Assembly: GCF_005930355.1 (NCBI RefSeq)
Contig: NZ_VDBO01000005.1
Location: 243,605-307,604 of the forward strand
Direction of reading: 5' to 3'
Length of the DNA: 64,000 nucleotides
Origin: Paenibacillus sinopodophylli
GTDB lineage: Bacteria > Bacillota > Bacilli > Paenibacillales > Paenibacillaceae
Part shown: one piece after another, positions 8,558 through 16,723 of the stretch
Position numbering within the stretch: the first letter of the stretch is position 1
How the letters are laid out: each line of letters starts with the position of its first letter
The notes under the pieces: model-generated
What the model was told of the DNA's origin: nothing
Databases searched by the model: none
The model's input: only the letters and a program-made list of their open reading frames with translations
Made by a program: the position numbers and the translations under genes

Positions 8558-9355
8558 ATGCGAATTGGTTTTTTTGACTCGGGAATCGGCGGGCTCACTG
8601 TACTGTCAGAAGCACTGCGCAGGCTCCCTGATATGGATTTTCTTTATATGGCAGACACGCTGCACGTTCCCTACGGCACGAAGGCCGAGGAGGATGTAAG
8701 AGCGTATATACTCGATTCGGTCGGTCTGATGATGAATGAGGGCATAGATGCTTTGGTAGTAGCCTGCAATACAGCTACCAGTATCGCCATCAATGATTTG
8801 AGAGAGCGATATTCTCTTCCGATTGTAGGCATGGAGCCAGCGGTGAAACCTGCCGTAGAGATGAACCGGGCAACTGGCAAAAGAGTACTCGTATTCGCTA
8901 CGCCATTAACGCTGCAGCTGCCCAAATATTACGCACTCGTTTCCCGCGTAGATGAGCTGGGTATCGTCGATTCTCTCCCGCTGCCAGAGCTTGTCCATTA
9001 TTGTGAGAAGCTGCAGTTCGATACAGCGATTATGCAAGACTATTTCCGTACCAAGCTTGCGGACTATAATCTGGATGATTACGGTATTATCGTGCTTGGC
9101 TGTACCCATTATCCGTTCTACAAACAAATTCTTAGAGAGATGCTGCCTGCCCATATTGAAATCGTTGACGGCAACGTAGGTACGGTCAAACGGCTGTCCG
9201 CATTGCTTAGCCGTTACGGGATCGCTGGCGGCGGCGGGAGCGGTGAGGTCCGCTTTATGTGCTCTGGCCATGAACCTGCCTACATCGACAAAATGCAAAA
9301 AGCGCTCGCCATCCTGCGTGAAAGGGATGCCTTGTCAGAGTCGCTCGCTACATGA
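8558..9355 (+). CDS. murI: Glutamate racemase
   Basis: A 265-residue cytoplasmic enzyme that interconverts L- and D-glutamate to supply D-Glu for peptidoglycan. It has the hallmark F-D-S-G-I-G-G at residues 6-12, the first catalytic cysteine Cys70 in A-C-N-T-A-T, and the second, Cys182, with His184 in G-C-T-H-Y-P. Length is normal for the family. The ADT-L-H-V-P-Y-G segment replaces the usual G-D-T-x-R-x-P-Y-G. It stands alone between two terminators; the envelope genes just upstream fit a cell-wall neighbourhood. Other aspartate/glutamate racemases are a less likely alternative. Confidence 0.9.
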   Translation: MRIGFFDSGIGGLTVLSEALRRLPDMDFLYMADTLHVPYGTKAEEDVRAYILDSVGLMMNEGIDALVVACNTATSIAINDLRERYSLPIVGMEPAVKPAVEMNRATGKRVLVFATPLTLQLPKYYALVSRVDELGIVDSLPLPELVHYCEKLQFDTAIMQDYFRTKLADYNLDDYGIIVLGCTHYPFYKQILREMLPAHIEIVDGNVGTVKRLSALLSRYGIAGGGGSGEVRFMCSGHEPAYIDKMQKALAILRERDALSESLAT

Positions 9356-9400
9356 ATAGAAAGGGCGATTCCGCTGAGCGGGATCGCCCTTTCTATTCAT
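9353..9400. terminator. Strong terminator, probably bidirectional, between murI and exoA
   Basis: TGAATAGAAAGGGCGAT... pairs with ATCGCCCTTTCTATTCA in a stem of about 21 bp with a TGA loop and one mismatch. It overlaps the murI stop codon and lies between two convergent genes. Confidence 0.75.
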
Positions 9401-9503
9401 AAGCATGCAGATACGGGAACGCGTTGCATCTCCGTTTGACAGGTGTCCTTGCACATGCGAACTAGAGCTTGCGAAGATGTCTTCATACGTTGGAAGCCAC
9501 GCT

Positions 9504-10265
9504 TTATAGATGATCCATTGTAAGCAGAACCGGGCAGTGGTCGCTGCCCATGATATGACAGTCAATCTGGGCATCAATAAGCTGCGGTTCTAGACGGTTT
9601 GAGACAAGGAAATAATCAATGCGCCATCCCACATTTCGCTCACGAACCTTGGGCATGTAAGACCACCAGCTATAAATATCTGCGCGATCCGGGTAGAAGT
9701 GCCTGAACGAATCGAGAAAACCGCCATCGAGGAGCTCTGTCATCTTGCCGCGCTCCTCAAGCGTAAATCCGGAGTTTCCAAGGTTCGGCTTAGGATGCTT
9801 GAGATCGATTTCTTGATGCGCAACGTTGAGATCACCGCATACAACAACGGGCTTCAATGAATCTAGCTGCTGCAAATAGCTGCGGAACCGATCCTCCCAC
9901 TCCATGCGGTAATCGAGTCTGGTTAAGTCGCGTTTGGCATTAGGGGTGTACACATTTACGAGGTAGAATCCGTCAAACTCGAGCGTGATGACCCGGCCCT
10001 CAGGCTCCGAGTTTTCTTCAATACCGTAATGAACAGAGAGCGGTTTGATTCTCGTGAATACCGCCGTACCAGAGTAGCCTTTCTTCACTGCATAATTCCA
10101 AAACTGTGCGTACTCCTCGCCGAGCTCCATTGTAATCTGGCCTTCTTGCAGCTTCGTTTCCTGCAGGCAGAATATATCGGCTTCCGTTTCTTTGAAATAA
10201 TCATAAAAACCTTTTGTGACGCATGCTCTTAATCCATTTACGTTCCAGGATACTAGCTTAATCAT
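9504..10265 (-). CDS. exoA: Exodeoxyribonuclease III / AP endonuclease
   Basis: A 253-residue base-excision-repair nuclease of the EEP (xth) family. Seen motifs: W-N-V-N-G-L-R-A near the start, metal-binding Glu36 in L-Q-E-T-K, Y-S-G-T-A-V-F-T, G-D-L-N-V-A-H near the middle, and S-D-H-C-P-V-L-L close to the C-terminus with the catalytic His. It cuts DNA at abasic sites and removes 3' blocking groups. Length matches B. subtilis ExoA (about 252). It converges with murI and has its own upstream region. High confidence. Confidence 0.95.
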   Translation of the reverse strand: MIKLVSWNVNGLRACVTKGFYDYFKETEADIFCLQETKLQEGQITMELGEEYAQFWNYAVKKGYSGTAVFTRIKPLSVHYGIEENSEPEGRVITLEFDGFYLVNVYTPNAKRDLTRLDYRMEWEDRFRSYLQQLDSLKPVVVCGDLNVAHQEIDLKHPKPNLGNSGFTLEERGKMTELLDGGFLDSFRHFYPDRADIYSWWSYMPKVRERNVGWRIDYFLVSNRLEPQLIDAQIDCHIMGSDHCPVLLTMDHL

Positions 10266-10307
10266 CGTTTATCTCCTTGCCAGCCATATCGTTTATTTAA
10301 TAGTTTA

Positions 10308-10982
10308 TCATAGATTGGGCTGAGATTGGCTGTCAGGAATAGGGAGAGACTGTTTGTTTGATCTCCTTCGTATAATTGCCTCCATTACGATCAAGTTAGG
10401 TACCCAACAGAGCCATGCAACAAAAAGGTATCCGGTCACGAAATCTCCAAAGAGCATGACCAGCGGCGCGAGCCAAATACGGAGGGTAACGCCAGCAAAG
10501 GTGAGAGCGTAGCTGCGGAGCATCCATTCGCGGTGTCTTTTTATATCTTTAACCATTATTTTGCGCAAGGCAATCAGGGTAGTCGTTACCCATAGAATAT
10601 CCAAAATAAAGAAGCCAAGACCCGAAATCAATCCGCCCGTCGCGAACAAAGATAAATAAATGCCGGCAACGCTGCTTATCACAATGGAAAGGACATATAC
10701 GTAACCAAGTCGTTTATGCAAAGCTCCTCTAGGCTTCGACTTCTTGTGGAAGAGTTGAAAGGGACCTATAGCTAGTGCCAATACGGCTGTTACAATATGG
10801 GCATACAAGACGTAGACCCACGGTGTTAGCTGGAATTCAGGCTCTTGAAGCTTGGCGGCAACAAGGCCGGCATCACTTGCATCGAATAAGCTGTACTGTA
10901 CGATAGCATACCCGGCTACTGCAAAAGCAAGAAAAAAGATGAATACAACGTTCCATTTCTTCATCATTATAATCACACTCAC
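10308..10982 (-). CDS. DUF2306 family integral membrane protein
   Basis: A protein of up to 224 residues with about six hydrophobic segments and conserved Y-A-H-I-V-T-A-V-L-A-L-A-I-G-P-F-Q-L, H-K-R-L-G-Y-V-Y and H-R-E-W-M-L-R-S-Y-A features, which are those of the DUF2306 family. Those histidines and arginines suggest a haem- or quinone-binding bundle, but function is not known. The start may be GTG at 10982 or the ATG at 10967; neither has a clear ribosome site. It lies 47 bases downstream of the TetR gene on the same strand, and a copy of the candidate TetR operator sits between them, so it is probably under that regulator. Confidence 0.75.
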   Translation of the reverse strand: MSVIIMMKKWNVVFIFFLAFAVAGYAIVQYSLFDASDAGLVAAKLQEPEFQLTPWVYVLYAHIVTAVLALAIGPFQLFHKKSKPRGALHKRLGYVYVLSIVISSVAGIYLSLFATGGLISGLGFFILDILWVTTTLIALRKIMVKDIKRHREWMLRSYALTFAGVTLRIWLAPLVMLFGDFVTGYLFVAWLCWVPNLIVMEAIIRRRSNKQSLPIPDSQSQPNL

Positions 10983-10997
10983 TTCTTCAATTTTTTT

Positions 10998-11017
10998 AAT
11001 TAATCAGTGTTCAATAA
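10998..11017 (-). promoter_or_regulatory. Candidate TetR-family operator, copy 1
   Basis: Reading the minus strand, TTATTGAACACTGATTAATT has TTGAAC / GATTAA half-sites around a 3-base centre. It matches the second copy at 11634-11653 at 15 of 20 positions. It sits between the tetR stop and the DUF2306 start. Confidence 0.5.
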
Positions 11018-11029
11018 AAACCAAAAAAA

Positions 11030-11617
11030 TTATTGCAGTCCTCGCAGAAGCAACTGCACATGCAAAGAAGCAAGCTCGTTAACCTCTTCAAAGGTTTGCG
11101 TGCCGGCAATAAAGAAGCTCACAAAGCCGTGAAGGGAGAGGAAGAGTACCCAAATCATATGATCATCGCGAGCATGATCTGGATTTATTTCGTGCAAGGA
11201 TCGTTTCACAGCATTCGAAAATTTCTCGTAGCTTCCCATCTTCGCCTGCATGTAATAGCAGTCCAAATCAGGCTGCTGAATAAGGAACATCAGCTCGAAT
11301 GACCGCTTGTTTTCCAATCCAAATCGAATAAACTGCATAAAAATCATGCGCAGCTGGTCGCTACCGAGTTCAGGGGTTTCGGTGATCGTGTCATGAAGGA
11401 GGGCATTTAGCCTCTCGAAATCAACTTCAGCCATCGCGCTGAACAAATCCGCTTTCTCACGGAAATGATAGTAGAGAGATCCAGGCGAGTAGCCTAATGC
11501 TTTCGCAATGCCGCGCATAGAGACATCGCGATAGCCATGCTGTGAGAATTGCTCTCTTGCTGTTTCTAATATGCGCTCTTTGCTTAGCTCTTGATCGACG
11601 GCTTTACGTGGTGTCAT
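11030..11617 (-). CDS. TetR/AcrR-family transcriptional regulator
   Basis: A 195-residue repressor. Residues 10-57 form the TetR helix-turn-helix: R-I-L-E-T-A-R-E-Q-F-S-Q-H-G-Y, then V-S-M-R-G-I-A-K-A-L-G-Y-S-P-G-S-L-Y-Y-H-F. The C-terminal two thirds are the ligand-binding/dimer part; the F-E-L-M-F-L-I-Q-Q-P region resembles the TetR_C_33-type WHG-like domain. It is divergent from the two-gene ABC exporter and co-directional with the DUF2306 gene. The same dyad motif lies on both sides of it, so it probably represses itself, the exporter and the DUF2306 gene and is induced by an exporter substrate. Ligand unknown. Confidence 0.85.
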   Translation of the reverse strand: MTPRKAVDQELSKERILETAREQFSQHGYRDVSMRGIAKALGYSPGSLYYHFREKADLFSAMAEVDFERLNALLHDTITETPELGSDQLRMIFMQFIRFGLENKRSFELMFLIQQPDLDCYYMQAKMGSYEKFSNAVKRSLHEINPDHARDDHMIWVLFLSLHGFVSFFIAGTQTFEEVNELASLHVQLLLRGLQ

Positions 11618-11633
11618 TTCGTTAGCTCCCTTT

Positions 11634-11653
11634 ATTCAAACGGTGTTTAATAA
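11634..11653 (+). promoter_or_regulatory. Candidate TetR-family operator, copy 2
   Basis: ATTCAAACGGTGTTTAATAA lies 17 bases before the tetR start, in the gap shared with the divergent exporter genes. On the minus strand it reads TTAAAC-ACC-GTTTGA, an imperfect dyad like copy 1. Confidence 0.5.
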
Positions 11654-11798
11654 AAAGATGTTACCATGTGCTTCCTATTGCCGTCAATATTTTGATTTAT
11701 GCTTGGACAGAGGGGGCGTGGAGAGTGTATCCTGTTTTTATCCATATGATTCAGACGATGCAGGCTCGAAGTTATGCCGCATAAGGAAGGGGAGCAAC

Positions 11799-13556
11799 AT
11801 GAGCAAGACCCGTAAATTAAATAGCTTTAGTCATTACCGGATGATGTTAAGCCGCTATTTGCTGCCGCAGAAAAAAGCGCTGGCGACTCTTACACTGCTT
11901 ATCTTCTCGTCAATTGGGCTGCAGCTCATTAATCCGCAAATCATCCGTTACTTCATTGATACGGCTCAATCGGACAAAGCCTTACAGCCGCTTTATTATG
12001 CAGCGGCGTTATTCATCGGTTTCTCGCTTATGCAACAGCTGGTATCTGTCTTCGCGACCTATGTGAGTGAGAATCTGGCTTGGCGGGCCACAAATGAGCT
12101 GCGTGGCGATCTCGCTGAGCATTGTCTCCAGCTGGACATGTCATTTCATAAAACAAACACCTCTGGCTCTATTATTGAGCGAGTAGACGGTGATGTGAAT
12201 GCGCTGGCAAATTTTTTCTCCAGTTTTATGATTCATTTGGCGGGGAATCTCATCCTTATGATCGGCATTATCGTATTATTATTCCGCGAAAATGTATGGA
12301 TTGGCACAGGAATGCTGCTGTTCATCGTATTCGCTATAGTTGTAATTGAACGGATCCGCAAATTTTCAATGCCGATATGGGCGAAGTGGCGGCAGATTAA
12401 TGCAGAGTTTTATGGCTATATCGGTGAGCATCTGGAGGGGACGGAGGATACGCGGGCGAATGGGGCAACTGGTTTCGTGATGAGCCGCTTCTATTCGTTA
12501 CTTCGCCGTATGCTGCCGCTGCGAAGAAAAGCATTTCTAGGCTTCTCCTCCATGTGGATTGCAACCATCATTGTGTTTGCATTAGGCAATGCGATGGCTT
12601 TCGCCATTAGCGCGTCCTTATGGAAGGCAGGCACAATTACGATAGGAACGGTTTATTTGATTTTCTATTACACAGAGCTGCTTGCTAAACCGATCGAGAA
12701 GATTCGTACGCAAATCGAGGATTTACAAAAAGCGGATGCCAGCTTGCTTCGTATTCGAGAGTTGTTCGCAACCGCTCCAAGGATTGAGGACGGACCTGGG
12801 GCAAAGCTGCCTGAAGGCCCGCTAGCGTTAGAGTTCGACAATGTAACGTTCGGCTATGATGAATTCCCAACGCTTGCGGAGCTAAAGCTGCATGTGAAGG
12901 AGGGCGAAGTGCTGGGCTTGCTCGGACGCACAGGCAGCGGGAAGACGACGCTTGCTCGGTTGCTATTGCGATTCTATGACCCTCAGCAGGGCAGTATCAA
13001 GCTGAGCGGAACGGATATTAAAGAGTGCAAGCTTATTGAGCTGCGATCGAGAGTAGCGCTTGTCACGCAAAATATTGAAATTCTGCAGGGCAGCGTTAGA
13101 GACAATCTCACTTTCTATGACGAGAGTATATCTGATCAGGATATTGTTGCCGTTCTGAGAGAGCTCGGACTGAGGAACTGGTATGACTCGCTGCCGGAAG
13201 GACTGGACACGCCGCTTACTTCAGGCGGGGGGAGCTTGTCCGCGGGAGAAGCACAACTGCTTGCTTTCGCTCGAGTGTTTCTTACGAATCCTGGTCTCGT
13301 CATTCTTGACGAAGCCTCGTCGAGGCTTGATCCGCTCACTGAGTTTCGATTGGAGCAAGCGATTACGAAGCTGCTCAGCAACAGATCCTGCATTATTATT
13401 GCCCATCGTCTTACAACGGTGCAGCGTGCTGACCAGATTGTCATTCTGGAACAAGGACGGATCGTGGAGAGCGGAGCTCGCATCAAGCTTGCCGCAGACC
13501 CCGATTCCAGATTTAGCCGCATGCTCGCATCAGGGCTAGAGGAGGTGCTGGCATGA
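11799..13556 (+). CDS. ABC exporter, half-transporter A (permease fused to ATPase)
   Basis: A 585-residue protein; the ATG at 11799 is chosen because AAGGAAGGGGAG precedes it and the upstream in-frame extension lacks homologous features. Residues 20-310 form a six-helix ABC_membrane domain (multidrug/lipid exporter type); residues 340-585 are the nucleotide-binding domain, with Walker A G-R-T-G-S-G-K-T-T near 374 and Walker B L-V-I-L-D-E with the catalytic Glu. Its signature is L-S-A-G-E rather than L-S-G-G-Q. It overlaps the next gene by ATGA, so the two are translationally coupled and make a heterodimer. The divergent TetR gene suggests a drug- or peptide-inducible efflux pump. Confidence 0.9.
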   Translation: MSKTRKLNSFSHYRMMLSRYLLPQKKALATLTLLIFSSIGLQLINPQIIRYFIDTAQSDKALQPLYYAAALFIGFSLMQQLVSVFATYVSENLAWRATNELRGDLAEHCLQLDMSFHKTNTSGSIIERVDGDVNALANFFSSFMIHLAGNLILMIGIIVLLFRENVWIGTGMLLFIVFAIVVIERIRKFSMPIWAKWRQINAEFYGYIGEHLEGTEDTRANGATGFVMSRFYSLLRRMLPLRRKAFLGFSSMWIATIIVFALGNAMAFAISASLWKAGTITIGTVYLIFYYTELLAKPIEKIRTQIEDLQKADASLLRIRELFATAPRIEDGPGAKLPEGPLALEFDNVTFGYDEFPTLAELKLHVKEGEVLGLLGRTGSGKTTLARLLLRFYDPQQGSIKLSGTDIKECKLIELRSRVALVTQNIEILQGSVRDNLTFYDESISDQDIVAVLRELGLRNWYDSLPEGLDTPLTSGGGSLSAGEAQLLAFARVFLTNPGLVILDEASSRLDPLTEFRLEQAITKLLSNRSCIIIAHRLTTVQRADQIVILEQGRIVESGARIKLAADPDSRFSRMLASGLEEVLA

Positions 13557-15316
13557 GTACCTTTATGTACATGTGGCGCCTAATTAGCTACCGCAAGGGC
13601 TGGTATATGATTAATGCGCTTATGTGGACGATTATCTATTTGATGCCTATCCTGCCTGGGCTGATTATGAAAGCCTTTTTTGACTCGCTCACCGCTGAAT
13701 CAAGCATTGGTGTTGGCGTTACGGGGCTTATTGCGTTATTAATTGGGGCTGCACTCGCTCGCAGTGCTGTGATATGGATTGGTTTCATAACAGATGTTAA
13801 TTTCCGCTTCCGCATGGGGATGCTGCTACGAAGAAATTTACTGGAACATATTTTGAAGGAGCCGGGAGCGCGGGCGATTCCATGCTCGCCGGGTGAGGCC
13901 ATCAGTTATTTCCGCGATGATGTTGATCAGTCAGAGGAGGCTGTCAGTTGGTCTGTTGATGTGTTCGGGATGACCTGCTTCGCTGCTGTCTCCTGCTATA
14001 TTCTGCTTCGCATCGACGCACAAATGACACTTCTTGTGTTTTTGCCTCTCGTTATCGTAGTTGTTGCAGCGCAGCTCGCGACTACAAAGCTGCAGAAATA
14101 CCGCTCGGAGAGTCGTGATTCGACTGCAAAGGTTACAGGTGCTATCAGTGAGATGTTCGGCAGTGTGCAGGCTATTCAGGTCGCAGGTGCGGAGAAGCGC
14201 GTTATGTCTCGCTTCAGGAAGCTGAACGACAACCGTCGCAAAACGATGCTGAAAGACAAGCTGATGAATGAGGTGCTGGACTCGATCTTTTCAAATTCGG
14301 TGAATTTAGGGACGGGTCTCATTCTACTGCTTGCAGGTCAAAAAATGCGCGGAGGCGAATTCACTGTAGGTGATTTCTCGCTATTCGTCTATTATCTAAC
14401 CTTCGTCACGCAGTTTATTTCGAACTTCGGCAAATTTCTCACCTATTTCAAACAGATGGCAGTTGCGCTGCTGCGTTTAACGAGTATTCTGCAAGGAGCT
14501 CCAGCGGAAGTACTGACGAACAACAATCGATTGTATCTAGGTGATGCCGAAGTAAGAGAGGTTCGCATAGCTCCTTCTCCAGCGGTGGAGAAGCTTGAAC
14601 TGTTAGCTGCGAGTGGTCTAACCTATATCTATCCTGAGACAGGAAGAGGAATTACGAACGTAGACCTTCGTCTGAAGCGGGGATCTTTCACCGTTATTAC
14701 GGGTCCAGTGGGCTCAGGGAAAACGACTCTGGTACGAACCTTGCTGGGCCTTCTACCACAGGCTGGCGGTAATGTGCATTGGAACGGGCAGAAGGTGCTT
14801 GACCCGGGTTCCTTTTTTGTACCGCCGCGAAGCGCCTATACCGCACAGGTGCCGAGACTTTACAGCGATACACTGCGGGAGAACATATTGCTTGGCGCAT
14901 CCGATCAGAAAGGGCAGCTCGCGCGGGCGCTGCATACAGCCGTGCTGGAGGATGATCTAGGCCGCTTGCAGAACGGTTTGGATACGGTAATTGGACCGCG
15001 AGGGGTGAAGTTGTCCGGCGGGCAGGCGCAGAGAACGGCTGCGGCACGCATGCTTGTACGCGACAGCGATCTCTATGTATTCGATGATCTATCCAGTGCG
15101 CTCGACGTTGAGACTGAGCAGAAGCTTTGGGCTCGTCTCTTCCGCGAACGCGGAGATGCGACCTGTCTTGTTGTTTCACATCGCAGAACGGCGCTTGCAC
15201 AGGCGGATCATATTATCGTCATGCGAGATGGTAGAATTGAGTCTGAGGGAACAGCTGAGCAGCTGCTTGCAGCAAGCGATTCGTTCCGCAAGCTATGGCA
15301 TGGTGAAGAGGGCTAG
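13553..15316 (+). CDS. ABC exporter, half-transporter B
   Basis: A 587-residue partner of the preceding exporter subunit, starting in the ATGA overlap. Six membrane segments in residues 15-310; ATPase domain from about 345, with Walker A G-P-V-G-S-G-K-T-T near 384 and a canonical signature L-S-G-G-Q. After Walker B (L-Y-V-F-D) the usual catalytic Glu is replaced by Asp (D-D-L-S-S-A-L-D). Together with the changed signature in subunit A this is the pattern of heterodimeric exporters with one degenerate ATP site (as in TM287/288 and BmrCD). Substrate unknown. Confidence 0.9.
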   Translation: MSTFMYMWRLISYRKGWYMINALMWTIIYLMPILPGLIMKAFFDSLTAESSIGVGVTGLIALLIGAALARSAVIWIGFITDVNFRFRMGMLLRRNLLEHILKEPGARAIPCSPGEAISYFRDDVDQSEEAVSWSVDVFGMTCFAAVSCYILLRIDAQMTLLVFLPLVIVVVAAQLATTKLQKYRSESRDSTAKVTGAISEMFGSVQAIQVAGAEKRVMSRFRKLNDNRRKTMLKDKLMNEVLDSIFSNSVNLGTGLILLLAGQKMRGGEFTVGDFSLFVYYLTFVTQFISNFGKFLTYFKQMAVALLRLTSILQGAPAEVLTNNNRLYLGDAEVREVRIAPSPAVEKLELLAASGLTYIYPETGRGITNVDLRLKRGSFTVITGPVGSGKTTLVRTLLGLLPQAGGNVHWNGQKVLDPGSFFVPPRSAYTAQVPRLYSDTLRENILLGASDQKGQLARALHTAVLEDDLGRLQNGLDTVIGPRGVKLSGGQAQRTAAARMLVRDSDLYVFDDLSSALDVETEQKLWARLFRERGDATCLVVSHRRTALAQADHIIVMRDGRIESEGTAEQLLAASDSFRKLWHGEEG

Positions 15317-15705
15317 TTTTTCAGCATTCAGAAGCCATGAGTTCCAGTGGGAGCATGGATTCTCGTCAAGTTCAACAGCCACACAAAAAAAGGCCAATAT
15401 CAGTTACGCTGGTATTGGTCTATTGATTTATCTACTCATTAGAGCGTGAGCATTCTATCCATGATAGAAACATTTTTGATCCGAATAGTCCCATTTGATA
15501 TTAATGTGGTCTTTTCTTTTAGCAAAAGCGTTATCCTATGTTAGTAGACGAAGCCAATCCGCATAAAATTGTAGAAAATCGAATCAATTGAATCATTTAA
15601 TGCTGTCGACTGAATCAGTCATTTGAAGTGAATATCGAATAAGAAAAGTCACATGGATTTTAGTTGCTTCTGGTAAATGAGTTATAAAAAAATGAAAATT
15701 AATAA

Positions 15706-15720
15706 TGATAATCGTTATCA
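15706..15720. promoter_or_regulatory. Fur box, distal
   Basis: TGATAATCGTTATCA matches the 7-1-7 Fur consensus TGATAAT-N-ATTATCA at 13 of the 14 defined positions. It is 500 bases before the first NEAT gene. Confidence 0.75.
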
Positions 15721-16038
15721 ATAAATAAGGATAATTTTTTATATTACTAAATATTATTTTAAATTAACAAATAATTATAGTTGAAAAACATAAATCAAAT
15801 AGTTATAATATTAAAATAAAATTAATGATATTGTAATGGGAACAAATAGAAATATTTGCTGAACTATTTAAATTATAAATAGAGGATCAAATACGATTGA
15901 CATATTTTAGACTATAACTATAAAATCAAACTATCGATGGACGATGTACACGTTATCGAGTTTCTGAAGATAAGAGGCATGTTACTTGCAGCAGCAAGCA
16001 TATGCTTATGCCACGGGAAATTTTTTTTGCATCTAAGA

Positions 16039-16053
16039 TGATAATGATTATCA
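16039..16053. promoter_or_regulatory. Fur box, proximal, perfect
   Basis: TGATAATGATTATCA is an exact match to the 7-1-7 Fur consensus, 154 bases before the first NEAT gene. It implies repression by Fur under iron sufficiency. Confidence 0.88.
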
Positions 16054-16206
16054 TTGTCTTCATAATTACTTTTCTGTGAGCTCTAGCTTCGCTTTAGAGA
16101 GGAGGAATGAAGTCGGAATCAGCTTTAGTCGATCATCACTTTGAATGTCATTAAATCTTTTCTGGCAATAAAATATGAACTTAAACCTAAAGGAGTGTAT
16201 TGAATA

Positions 16207-16596
16207 ATGGTAAAATCGATGAAAAAATTGGTTCCTATGATGCTTTTGACTTTGGTATTCGCACTTGTTATGGCTATTCCGGCTTTTGCCGCATCACAAA
16301 GCTACCGTTTCCTTGATTCAGCTGGCAGCGCAACGTCCTTTACAGCTACTCACTCGAGCGCATTTATTAACGGTGCTGCTGATGTGACGGGCTCTACTGC
16401 AACAATTACACTTACTGGCGACTACTTCCCATCCCTTAAAGTAAATGGTACTTTTGCAACAAGAGCAGTGGTCGGAGGCAACACAACTTTCACGTTCCCG
16501 GTTGCTGACGTAGTTACCAATATCCCGGTTGAGCTTAGAGTTTACATCGAGGATATTCACGATGCAACATTCAACCTGCAAATCGACTGGCTATAA
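16207..16596 (+). CDS. Small secreted NEAT-like protein
   Basis: A 129-residue exported protein. Signal peptide residues 1-28 (M-K-K-L, hydrophobic core, A-F-A-A-S). The mature part of about 100 residues shows the strand pattern of a NEAT domain: Y-R-F-L-D-S at the start, A-T-I-T-L-T-G-D-Y-F-P-S-L-K-V-N-G in the middle, F-P-V-A-D-V-V-T-N-I-P-V-E-L-R-V-Y-I and a final F-N-L-Q-I-D-W strand. There is no sortase motif, SLH repeat or membrane anchor, so it would be released. Where haem-binding NEAT domains have Y-x-x-x-Y this protein has D-I-H-D-A-T-F, without tyrosine. AAGGAG lies 11 bases before ATG. Behind Fur boxes and before a NEAT/SLH gene, it is a candidate hemophore or haemoprotein-binding helper; NEAT membership is by pattern only. 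Confidence 0.65.
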   Translation: MVKSMKKLVPMMLLTLVFALVMAIPAFAASQSYRFLDSAGSATSFTATHSSAFINGAADVTGSTATITLTGDYFPSLKVNGTFATRAVVGGNTTFTFPVADVVTNIPVELRVYIEDIHDATFNLQIDWL

Positions 16597-16636
16597 TTCA
16601 TATTATAACAGCGACCTGACTTTCTGAGAAAAGCTA

Positions 16637-16678
16637 GTAATGAGAAGCGGCCTGATCTATTCAGCCGCTTTTCATTAC
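16637..16678 (+). promoter_or_regulatory. Intercistronic hairpin between the two NEAT genes
   Basis: GTAATGAGAAGCGGC pairs with GCCGCTTTTCATTAC (15 bp, one mismatch) around a 12-base loop. No long T run follows, so it is more likely a processing or mRNA-stability element or a leaky terminator that favours the first gene. Confidence 0.5.
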
Positions 16679-16723
16679 GTCTGTTTGGGCAGAAGCAGGT
16701 TGCAAAGAGGGAGTGTAAAAAAG

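Larger units (their letters stand above)
15317..16206. other. AT-rich 890-bp non-coding region with two Fur boxes
   Basis: No plausible gene was found. The first 130 bases hold a hairpin, CCAATATCAG / CTGGTATTGG (15392-15416), with a run of A on its left, so it would terminate transcription on the minus strand. From 15500 to 15900 the DNA is very AT-rich. Two Fur-type dyads (15706-15720, 16039-16053) are the only regulatory sites recognised. The length suggests a long leader or several promoters for the NEAT genes. Confidence 0.7.

Noticed and set aside
11643..11798. N-terminal extension of 52 residues on the first exporter protein
   Set aside because: It is Cys/Tyr-rich, unlike exporter N-termini, starts inside the candidate TetR operator, and a good ribosome site lies before the ATG at 11799.
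13136..13522. A 128-residue minus-strand frame inside the first exporter gene
   Set aside because: It is antisense to the Walker B and signature region of an ABC ATPase and has the Ser/Arg-rich look of a shadow frame.
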